This document shows, one piece after another, positions 37,119-47,970 of a stretch of DNA of 64,000 nucleotides (within the stretch, counting starts at the first letter, position 1; the number at the start of each line of letters is the position of its first letter). The stretch is from Moringa oleifera (taxonomy: Eukaryota > Streptophyta > Magnoliopsida > Brassicales > Moringaceae), in NCBI GenBank assembly GCA_021397835.1, contig JAJFZO010000433.1, forward strand, positions 744,001-808,000. The letters run 5' to 3'. Under the pieces are notes generated by a model. That model had not been told where the DNA came from. It did not search any database and saw only the letters and a program-made list of their open reading frames with translations. Position numbers and translations under genes: made by a program.

Positions 37119-40100
37119 TCAACGCGGAGGATTTCTGGTTGATGATGAAGTTGACCTTGACCCACCACCAAAGGAGTATCTACTACGGTCATCACTGCTG
37201 CGCCACTTGTCACCTGCAAGTGGAGCACGATCATCTGACCGACTGCCCCAGCGATCACCTTCAGCTGCCAAGGGCCTGCCCCTGCTCCATCGATCAGTTT
37301 CAGGTGGTGGAGCCCGACTGCCCCTGCGATCGTCTGCATGTGGAGTCCTGCTGCTGCCCCAGCGTTCAGAATCTGGAGGTGCAGCTGCAGCAGGTGCATC
37401 AGATCTCTCTCGCCGGAACCTAGGCACATACACTCCTGAGGCTGGTACAGGGGCTGCAGCAGCAGCTGCTGGAGTAGGAGTCACAGCTTCCACAGGCCGA
37501 GTAGGAAGCTCAGAAGGCCGAGAGGGCACCTCAGTTTGCCTCAATAGGGCTTCTCTCCTCAGCCTCTCTTTCTCTTCCAATTCCCGCTCTCTTTGCCTCT
37601 GCTTCTCAGCAATCTCGTCCAACTTCGCCTTGCGCTCAGCTTCCTCTTTCCGTCGTCTCTCAGCCTCTGAATGATTCAAAATACCAATTAATATATAACA
37701 GAATACATGGGACAAGACAATCTTAGAAGAACATGCTAGCAAGGGAATCAATCATTAAATTACTTATCATCACAGGGCCAGTCGCATGAAGAGTCATCGG
37801 AAACAAGATTCTCACTCTTAGAAAGTTGAGAAATAAAATTTATACATGCTTTTGGTCATGAAATACATACCTTCATGCTTGCGAGCTTCCTCTTCCTCAC
37901 GGATCTTCCTCAGTCTCTCCTCCTCAGATTGTACAAAGAATATTTTCTTTCTCTTGGCTTCCCTCTCCAATTTACGGGCCTGAATGATTTGGTTAATTCT
38001 CTCCTCCCTCTCTGCTCTACGTCGGTCAAACTCTGCTTGCCGACGGCTCATCACTCTTTCCTGGAATATCGTCTGTTGGAAAAAAAAACCAACAATTTTT
38101 TCTTTGATAGGGAACCTTATTACCAAGTTAAACTCAGAAAAGCCAGATTATAAAATGAACTATTACAACAGTGACAAAATCTCTCTTTGACCCATGGGTG
38201 TCGATCAAAATGATACTAACCTTATTATCCAGCATCCGTACCAGCCTATTCTTCTCCTTCAGGTCCCCATTGTGGTGCTGTCTGCTCAGCTCAACCTCTA
38301 GCTGCAAAGCAGAAATATAAATACATTTTGTAAATATAGGACATACACATAATGAAGTCAAACAAAGATATTACATTACAACAACAATAGCAGCAGATAT
38401 AGTAAGGGTAAATGAAGTTAGCAGCTGGAGGAAAATGAGAGAGATTGACAAGTCAAGGGTGATTGAACTGTTGGAAAAACAAGTAGGAATCAAATGTGAC
38501 AGAGCAATTTCTCTAAACTGGAAGTCAGTCCACTTAGCAGAAGGGAAACTGAAATGATATACCTGTTGCTCGCGTTCATGAAGCACCTTTTCTTCCACTA
38601 GTCGTCGCTGATAAGCAGCTTCAATCAAGGGAGCTGCCTCTTCTCTCTTTGCTCTTTCCAGATAATCCATAGTTTTAGCAAGTTTCTGTAATTTTTTCTC
38701 CATTTCCTGTCTCTCCTTCAGTTGCTCACTCAGAGCTCTCTCCATCAAAGTTTGCTTTGTTACCTTTTCCTGCAGACACAATGTACAATTGTCAAACCTC
38801 ACCCATAGTAAGTTCCAAATTGAGCAAAGTAGTTCCAAACTAATTTAAAGCTCACTCCATCTAAAAGTGGCTTCTTCTTGCCCCCCTTTTTAAAGCGCTT
38901 CTCTGTTTCCTCAAGGAGTGCCTGTGCCTCCTCAAGCTCCCGCGCCTCAATTTCCTGGAGAATTCTTTGATTTCTACGTTGCTCGTACTCAGCTGCTAGC
39001 CTTTTCTGCTCTGCCTCTTCAGTTATCTTCTGAAGTTTCAGTCTCCTTGACTCCTCTTCACGTTCCTTGAAAAACATAATAGTTTTAGAAAATTTAATTC
39101 ATATACAGACTAGGGTTAGTGCCAAAGCTGCAAACAATCTATAAGACAGAATACCATTTCCAATAGTTGGCGCTCTTGCTCTTCCTTCCTTTTCTCGATG
39201 ATGGATTTCCGAGCAAGAAGTCTCTTGTGTTCCTTGTCCACGATCTCCCCTAGGCTTGGCAACATTTCACCTAGCTTAGATGCTTTCCTTGCAGGAGGGT
39301 ATATCATGGCTCTTGCTTTATTTAAAGATTCGGCGAGAGTAGCCAGGTGGTCCTGCAGCTCATCAGATTCAAGGCCCTGAAATGACTCAACAGAATGAAC
39401 ATATTTAATTATGGCTGCCACTGGCATGGCAAAATAGAGAAATTCAGATGAACATATATATCATATGACAACCATGATGTCACCCACAAATGGATCAACC
39501 ACACCTCTTTAGCCCAAAAAAAAAAAAACAATGGTGTAGAGCCAATCAACTTCAAGGTTACATATATCAATTAGAGTGAGATTGAGTTACTGATGTGTGT
39601 CTGAGAGAGAGGGAGAGAGTAGAAAAAACATATTAATCTCCCCTTCTTTTGTTGTTTATTTTATTCTATTTTTCTTTGAACCTTCTGAGTTGGCTTAGAT
39701 CTTGGAGGGCAAGGAGATCGGATCTGCAGTTAAAGGAGTAAACAAGATGAAGAACCATGTGAACATGAATCTATAACAGCATATTCACTTGCATTCAGAC
39801 TTCCAAGTACGAGAATAAATCTGCAGAGGAAACACTAGTGCATTCTATTGGCTAACTTTCCGCTGGTCTGAGAAGGGATAATCACATATCCACGAAAAAC
39901 TCAATAAATATGATGATATGCACCAAGCATTCATGAATTATACACCAAAAACAATTAGCCTAGACTAGAATATTGGAAAGAGAGTCGGATAATAATATCC
40001 AAGAAAATATCAAGCTTAAATATAATTAACTAACATCAATGCGAGCTTACCAAATTGCTGAACAGTACAACACCATTCACATGATCAACCTCCATTGCTA

Positions 40101-43100
40101 TGAAATTATGTTTCCCCGCATCAACGGAAATCTTCTCCACAACAGAAAAATCAAAAAATGGAATCATCTTCGATAAACTCTCAATTTTCATTGTCTGATA
40201 AACATGAGACACCTGAAGAAGCAGAAAAGAAAACACAAATTAGTAAATGACCAAAAGAGTCCAGGACCAGAGAAACAACAATAAACAAAACTAAAAGGAG
40301 GTCCTCACCTGCTGAAGCAATCTCAAGGTAGCAAGCTTTTCCAAGGCAGGAACATACTGGGAAAGTTGCACTTCTGGTACAGAAGAAGCTGAAGAAAGCT
40401 TACCACCAACTTTGGAGATTTTACTCAACAACGGTTGTATCTTGGATGCAAGATCCAGAGGGAGAAACTCATTCTCAAGAAGATGGTAAAGATCTTTAAC
40501 TTCCTGAGTTGCACAGCTCATTACACCTTTTGTCACCTGGTAGAACATTCATCTACATCAAACAACTTCTTGATAACTATGTCTGTATTGGACACCATTT
40601 CAAACACCAAAAGTTCCATAACAACTAGTTCTGTAGCAAGGTGCGTTAATCCTTGTGAGAAAAGAAATCCACCTTTATAACCTTCTATATACAGAGAGAG
40701 AATATGAATCGCCATTGATTTAGGCCATTGAGCAACCTTTCTTTCTTGGGTAAGCTCACACAATAATGTCATTTACAATCATGCAAGTGCTAAAAGAATA
40801 CGTCTTTACTCAAATCAGGGGCAGGGTGAAGGCAAAAACTCTACCTTCATTGAAATACTAGAACTTCATATATAGTCAAAATCCAAGGAAAATTTCATGA
40901 TTTCTTTTTTTAAGTGCCTTTATGTATATTTGAAATTTTGATATACATCAAATAAATGAGTAAACAAAATCCCAACAACACGCGCATAAGAAAACTGACA
41001 AAGTAGAACATACCAGGTCTGATAGAAGGGATGACCTTGAAAGCTGGGAAAAGGTGAATGTAGTCAGAACAAAGAAAACATTAGCAAATCTGAAACAAAA
41101 GGAAAACCAGTCAACCAAAATTTTACCACTTCTCTATTCTCCAGCTTAGGGTCAAGATTGAATCCAATAAGATTAGCCATCCTCATGTTCCGTTCCTTTG
41201 CATTTTCAAGTTCCATATGGGATGCACCACGGGTGTGATCATATGGGACCACAGATAATGCCGCCAAAACAACAGATGATGCTATCAATTGTAAGTCCTT
41301 CTGGCTTAAGTTCTTATTAAAACTTTTCTGAAGTGTGAAAAGCTTAAACCATGCATAAGAATGATAAAGATGGCTGGATGAAATCCAGAAAATCTCAGTT
41401 AGCTTGGCATAATAAACCACCATCAAGGATGCCTTGGGGGTCTTCTTAACCATGCACATCAGTCCATGAATATCTTCAATGGAACGGAAAGCTTCCTGTA
41501 TGAAACAACATAAATAACCACAAAAATGTTTATCCATTGGTAAATATATTATGGTATAAGTACACAAATCTTCAAAAAATAACAGAGACCTGCCATAGTT
41601 CAAGTTCAGTAGCAACTTTTAGCTGCTCAAATCTTGTATCAAGATAAAGTTGCAAACTCTCAGGGGCTGACAAGTCGGGGCGATCTCTTTGCTCTCTATA
41701 TTTGTTAAGATTTGCTAAATGATTTCTGATAATCTCACACAGCCTCCGAAACTCTGTCGTTCTTTTATACTGCTTGCAGAACTGGAATGCTCGGTGTGCT
41801 GTCATCTACACATGATTTTTAAAGCTTAGCATGATTCATGCAATAATTTGGACCACAATTGCTTATATCCAACCAGACACCTTCATAATTTGCTAATAAC
41901 AAAACAAACTCAATACTTAATAACCCAAATGTCAGACTACTACGCTACAAAAGCAAAAGACAGCCTACATGGTGAAGCGCATTGCTAACTGGAAAGCCAT
42001 TAGTCAGCAGAACTGTAACTGCTGAATACGTAGAAAGATAACATCTTTCATGAAAGCAGATTTAGATTTTAATTAACAAAAGAACTGGGATGCACCAAAA
42101 ACCAAATCAACATACCAAGTAGTGCAAACTCAGGATCACATAACTGATCATTTTAAGCAACAACCGGAAACCTGTTTCACTAATAAGGAGCATTTCAATG
42201 GTTCTACTGAAAGGGTGGGGAAACATTAAGATGACTCCATTGAAAAACCATGTTCCAGAACACATTAACCTAAACTTCAACCGGTTTTCCCTTCAAAAGC
42301 TCCTGATTGGTGTTTTAACTTACCAAGGCACCAAATTTTCATACTTTGAAACTATCTGTTCAATAACTTTATCAGCAGAGCACTATTAAAATGTCCAGAA
42401 AGTTTCAGCCAGGAATTACCGCATAAAGTGCCTCCAACTTTGAGTTGTTCCGTAGTATTTCAAGCACTGTTCTATAAGTCTCCCACAAAAACTTGAACCA
42501 AGGGGTGACGAGTTCACGATCAGATCTATCTTTTCCTTTCTCTCCACTGACATAACTTAGCATCAGATCTTCTGGCCTTTTATCAGCTTCAAGGTCATCA
42601 ACATCAAGAGCTTCTTCTAGGGCTTGTGCCTGACTCCGAGCCTGCTCAGCTTTCTCAGTAGATAAATGCATGAAGTGCTTGATCACCTCCTCCAAAGAAT
42701 TAACATTCACTTGTTGACAAACTATACGGTATTGAATCAGACCATCTTTAGCAAACCTGCCCCTCCTCATATCAACACAAAGCTCAACATATTTAAACAT
42801 AATCCTTTCAAGTGTCTTTTGCCAAGCCCGGTATCTCTTGGATGTAATTAAATCATGAAGTGCTTGCAGTGCATCTTGTTTCTGGCCAACATTGATCAAC
42901 TCTGCACCCATGCAATATAAAAATCAATTTACATGCAATAGAACCACAAGCACAAGAGAAGTAGAATGAAAAAAACATGTCAAGGAACAATTCAACAACA
43001 TGCAGCAGACAATAACAATATTTTAGAACAACTTCAATCACGTCTTTTAAGTAATTTCCCTTCTACTGCCACTTCTAGAATATTCGTGAAGGACACATGC

Positions 43101-43969
43101 AAACAAATTTTAGAACTCGTTTTTGTTTTCTTTCCCCTAAAAATATGAACAAAGTGTCCAAAACTTCAGGAAGTAAAATCTTCTTGTGTCCAGAAATTTT
43201 ATGTACAAACCAGAACAAGTCAAGGACCATACCTGCATTTTGCAGATCCAGAGTCCATCATAGTTAAAATCCAAGAAATTGTTGGCACTAAAATCATACC
43301 CGAATTGAAGGCTGATTCTGGATCTTTTTTGTTTTCACTAGGATTTTTCTTTTGGTTTTAATTCTTCTTTTGCTTGCATTATCCATCTACAATTCTTCTA
43401 TATTTTGCTTTCACTTTCCAGCTTCCATGACAGCATTGCTCTTCTTGGGTATCAGTCTAGCACAAATATGTCTTTATTTTTATTCATATTAATCAAAACG
43501 TTTAATGGTTGGATCCTTTCTGATGCCTTGTTTTGATTGCATTGATTTGGCTCAGATTTTCTCCAGAATCAGCACATCCTTTTCAGCTTACAAAGATTCT
43601 TTTTTTTCGGAGTTTAATTTTTTAAATAATTTAACAGTTATGATCACAAAAGTATTTCATAGAAAAACTAGTATATTAGCAATACTACCAAACAACACCT
43701 AAGTGGTACTCCAGTGATGACATGCCAGTGGTCATAAGTCAGAATGAAGATGTAATATATAGGAAAAACTTAGCACAAAATGATCAAAGATAACAAAAAT
43801 CTTTAAAAACAGCAGGATTTAACACTATTTTCCTACATGTTGAAGGAACTCTTAGAAGATACGGAAGTATCTATGGGACAACAAGAAGATTATGGTAAGC
43901 CAAAAAGCTATAATGTCACTCACCTTCAGCCCGCTTTAAGGCGTTCTCTGGCTTGGCAAAAGTTGCCAT
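37119..43969 (-). CDS. Eukaryotic translation initiation factor 3 subunit A
   Basis: Scaffold subunit of eIF3, which organises the 43S preinitiation complex in the cytosol; 1000 aa, near the usual plant length. Exons (minus): 43969-43924, 42901-42420, 41805-41590, 41495-41127, 41043-41014, 40536-40309, 40212-40051, 39376-39155, 39065-38856, 38769-38563, 38301-38221, 38072-37871, 37666-37119. The N-terminus [18 protein letters not shown] and the helical region to about 370 match the family. A PCI domain lies around 370-500. A long charged coiled coil spans 540-850, and an Arg/Asp/Trp-rich tail (SERWGS, TDRWSRG, GDRWGS, GDKWRS) ends at NPPR. One coding exon is only 30 nt. A leader intron probably separates this ATG from a leader exon near 44712-44790 that carries a telo-box. 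Confidence 0.95.
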
Positions 43970-44777
43970 ATTTCAAGTTAGTAACCTGCTCTGCAGCAAG
44001 CAAAACCCAATTAAACTAAAACACAAGTTAATTATACACAGTGATGATAAACTAAAGCGTAATAATCATTTCCCCCATCCAATCATTAAATTAAAAGCAA
44101 CAGCAAGTGGCCCAACCCCCAGCCCCACTTAATTATATAATTTTAAAAGCCACAAACATTGCAAACAATTTCACAAATCACCATTTAAAGGCACCAAAAT
44201 ATATCCCTTTTTTTCCGGACCACAAATTACCAATTCATTAGAAAAAAACCCAAAAAGAATTCAGTAGTCACTAGGGGAAGGAGCCTAAATATTAACGTTA
44301 TCATTTCAAGTTTTGCAATATTTATTTGATAGTTAACAAATTCATTCTCCCTAGAATGATAAACTCCTTCAAATGCCAAATCTGAAACAAAACATTTCAA
44401 CTCAGCGCAGATCTTTTGGAGCAAATACCCAATAGCTTAAGAAAAACGAACTTAGCTCCCTCTCACAGAACCAAGTAAGATTTATCCAAATTGTCTCATT
44501 TTGACCAAAAAAACAATACTTAACATCGGATATTGAAGCGAAAAGAAAAACCTAGATCCGATTCAGAAGGGAATCACGTTATCATGAGCGTAAAATTAGA
44601 TACAATACCAATGAAAATCACTGGACAGAAAACAAATAAAAAAACCAAAACTTTTAACACAATTGCACACATCTAACAGAAATGAACGGGATTTAGAGAG
44701 AGAAAGGCACCTGAAGAGCTAACAGTGGCCGCTCTTTGTTCTCCTCAGCAGTGTTGCTGTGGTAGATAACAAAAGCC

Positions 44778-44786
44778 TAGGGTTTT
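44778..44786 (-). promoter_or_regulatory. Telo-box near eIF3A start
   Basis: AAAACCCTA on the minus strand, just upstream of the presumed leader exon, whose donor (TTCAG/GTGCCT) is at about 44711. Telo-boxes are typical of plant translation genes. Confidence 0.5.
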
Positions 44787-44799
44787 AGTCTCTCCATTT

Positions 44800-45614
44800 G
44801 ATAATCCAAGACGGACCCAATAAATAGTTTCGGGTCGAATTATTGGACTTAAAACCGCCTTATAAAACCGGCCCAGTTCGAACACCCACCAACCTTTTAA
44901 ATTCTCCTCACTTTCATTCCTCTCTTGGGTTGGGCCTTTGGTTAATTATTTATTATAAAATTTTCATAAATATATATAGAAATTTCAAATTATTACTATT
45001 TAAATCAAAAAATAAAATCAAAAATTTTTAATTCTGAAAACGAATTTTATTAATTTTATTTTAAAATTTTGAAAAATCTATAACATATATTTTATGAATC
45101 TAAAATGATTTAAATTGAAAGGATGAACTTACATATTTAACTTATTTTTAAATATTTTAATAATAAAAATACACTGATTTTTTTTAACTATCAGAATTAA
45201 TATTTAATTTAATTTAAATTTTAAAAAGTAAATATATAATTAATATTAAATTAATTTATCAAATTTCAAATAAAAAAGAATATAATTAAATCTTTTATAT
45301 TTATTTCATTATGTAACATTTATTTTATCATATATTTTTATATATGACTTTTGCAAAGAAAATTAAAAATAAGAGAAATGGATGATAATTTGGGAATTTG
45401 AAAGCAAGCCCAAGGAGAGTGCTATTAGGGCAATGGGACTTTGAAACCTCTTGTTATCCCTAAAATTTTAAATTTCTTAAATTACCCTCCATCTTTGAAG
45501 TAAATATCAAATCCCATACAGGCAGGAACTGGATGCACCCTCGTCTCCCTGCACTCTCTTCCCCACTAACTCCCAAGTTCGATTTCTTCTTCTGCGAACC
45601 CAATATTTGCTGCT

Positions 45615-45616
<2 letters not shown>
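44800..45616. other. Divergent intergenic between eIF3A and the interrupted ORF
   Basis: Promoter-side sequence of eIF3A with a GGCCCA near 44872 and a TGGGCC near 44932, then AT-rich DNA holding one dispersed-repeat copy (44990-45250). No gene is supported. Confidence 0.6.
44990..45250 (+). repeat. Dispersed AT-rich repeat, copy H
   Basis: Partial match: TGATTTAAATTGAAAGGATG, AACTTACATATTTAACTTAT, a TTTTAAATATTTTAATAATA block and an ATTTAATTTAATTTAAATT end in the shared order. Confidence 0.35.

Positions 45617-45617
<1 letters not shown>

Positions 45618-45650
<33 letters not shown>
45618..45650. repeat. GA microsatellite immediately before an ATG
   Basis: An uninterrupted GA run of about 16 units ends 6 nt before the ATG at 45657, so it would lie in the leader. 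Confidence 0.92.
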
Positions 45651-45651
<1 letters not shown>

Positions 45652-45656
45652 CAACA

Positions 45657-46736
45657 ATGGCAGCTTCAAGGGAGAGAAGCAGACGGTTAGGAGAAAACCC
45701 TAACCGCAACAGTTGCAGGAAACTCATGGCTGCTGGTGAAGTCATGACGTTTCAGCCAATAAAGTCTCCGTTATTCTTTAGCATCAATAGTGATCAACCA
45801 AAGATAAGAATCAAGATCCCGAAGTTGTTGATGAAGACCACGCAGAGAAGGAGCCATGGCTGGACTGAGACTGATGAAGATGGAGATTATGAGAGCAAGA
45901 GCGAGAAGAGATAGACTAAAGCCAAGAAAAAGCTTGTCCCGAAGAAAGTGGGTTCTGTGTTGTCTGGTTTCTTCTTCGGCAACAAAAAAGCATCACCAAA
46001 GGGTTGCTGCACAAACGGTGAAGATGCCATGTTTCATGGTTATGGTGATAAAGGGTTAATGAAAGGTGTAAGCAGTAGAAGAAGCAGAAAGAGGCATTTA
46101 AATGATAGAGCTCATGGTCAAGCAGTTGTGTTGCCACCAAAAGGCCCAGTGTCCAGCTCCACTTCTACTAGAGAAGTATTGGAGAAAGAAGATGGGAAGA
46201 GTACGGAGGAGGAAAGGAGAGCCCGGAGGGCAGCTATGGCTAGTAAACAGTCTCCGAAGCTAAGGTTGCCTTTCCCGAGTTTCTTCGAAAGGAATGATAA
46301 CTTGGATTTTATTAAGGAAAAACTGCAGAACAAAGGAAATGAGACTAAAATTTGTAGAGATGATAGTCTCATGAGGCGGCAGGGAAGGCTTCAGGTCATT
46401 CCGAGGAGGGCTTCGTGGAGAGTTCTGTGCACCCGGAGGAAGTTGAAGATGGCGAGGTCTATGCATGAGAAGGGAACAAATGGGAGTGGTGGAGAAGAAT
46501 CAGAAGAAGAAGATGGAGATGAGGTATGCAAGAAGAGGATAATAATGGGGAAGACGTGCAGGCCACTGAAATATTCAGGTACTCTTCAGTATGATAAAAA
46601 CGGCATACTGTTGCCAGAGATCTTTCCTCACTACAATAGTGCGTGCTGCTTTTATGTCTTGTTCTCTGTAGGAAATCAATTCTTTTTCTTCAATCCCAAA
46701 GCATTTATCAATGAAAAAGGCATTCTAATAAGCTAA
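45657..46736 (+). pseudogene. Unrecognised basic-protein gene interrupted by an in-frame TAG
   Basis: A 360-codon frame without introns, broken once by TAG at 45912-45914 (codon 86). Reading continues in the same frame without another stop to TAA at 46734-46736. The 5' part encodes a Ser/Arg-rich start and a KSPLFFSIN...KIPKLL segment; the 3' part is Lys/Arg-rich with an acidic patch (EESEEEDGDE) and ends in a Phe-rich tail. The composition looks the same on both sides of the stop. No GT donor lies between 45841 and 45914, so splicing cannot easily remove it. It could be a nonsense allele, a recent pseudogene or a base error. Without the first part, the next ATG in frame is at codon 124. I do not recognise the family. 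The ATG follows a GA repeat, with eIF3A divergent on the other side. Confidence 0.5.
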
Positions 46737-47970
46737 ATGAGAAACCTCCCCCTATCACCTAGTAAAGAGACAATTAATGCAATTATTTGAAAAGAAACAA
46801 TTTGGTTCATGGAATAGAATAGGTATTTTTTGATAATAAAGAAGAGAAAAAATAAAAAAATAAATATTATTATGTTTAATTTATTAAAATTAAATAAAAT
46901 ATAAATTTATTTTTATGTGATTAGTTTATCAAAAATAAAAATAAGGTAAAAAAATAATTGAAGTAAGTTTAAAAAATTAATATATTTTTTACTAAATTAA
47001 GTATAATTTAATTAATTTAATTAAATTTTTATGAAAAATATTAATTAATAAATATTTATAATAATAAATTATTTTAAAAATAATATTAACTAAATAATAT
47101 ATTAATAATTATTTTATTATAAATATTAATATTATAAAATTAAAATTAATTAATATTTTAATAATAATAATATTTTTTACTTTTTACTTTTTTCAATAAA
47201 TTACTTTAAAATAATAAATATTATTATAAAAATAATATTAATTAAATAATATATTAATAATTTTTTATTTTTAAATATTCATATTATAATATTAATATTA
47301 ATTAAAATTTCATTAATAATAATATTTTTTATTTTTAATAAATTATTTTAAAATAAAAAATAAAATTATTATATATATATATGATAATAATTTAAACATT
47401 ATATCAAATATATTTCTTATTTTCATGAAATAACTATTTCGAAAATTTCTTTTAAAATAGTTATTTTAGATTTGAAAGAATAAATGTTTTTAAAAAATTA
47501 TAATTTTTTGATAAAAACAAATCAAATATTAAAAAAATAGTTTCATATGAAATAAAATATAAAAAAATTGAGACTCCTACGAACCATGCTGTAAAAAAAA
47601 AGGAAATGCACTGTTGCACCTGTAATCGCCTTCCAGACCTTCCTTCACTGCTTGCTTACAAACTTCTCTTAGCACCACATGCACAGACATTCAGTCAGAG
47701 GGGAAAATACATAAGTCAGGGTTCGGAAACACTACCATTTAGGCTTATTTAGCAGCCAATGAGAAAAGTGCCATGCAATTTTAAAATTTTTCCATGTGTG
47801 AAACCTATTGATTCAACAAGAAAACCCTTGTAAACCAGCATAAGCACCCAAATCCAGTTGTCCAGGCTATTACTTACATTTAAAAATGATGGCACTGGCC
47901 ATTTAATGAAAGAACCAGACACATCAACAGAACATTCTTGTCAAACAGCAAAAACTATTATCTCTTATGC
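46737..47970. other. AT-rich intergenic DNA between convergent genes
   Basis: Extremely AT-rich block with a tandem duplication of about 152 bp (47060-47365), followed by about 400 bp of probable PRP38 3' flank. No gene is supported. Confidence 0.7.
47060..47365. repeat. 152-bp AT-only tandem duplication
   Basis: Two diverged copies at a spacing of about 152 bp share TAATATTAAYTAAATAATAT and the following TTAATAATT and AATAATAATATTTTTTA segments. A partial third start follows. Confidence 0.75.

Noticed and set aside
37207..37674. 155-codon plus-strand frame
   Set aside because: Antisense shadow of the low-complexity eIF3A C-terminal exon.
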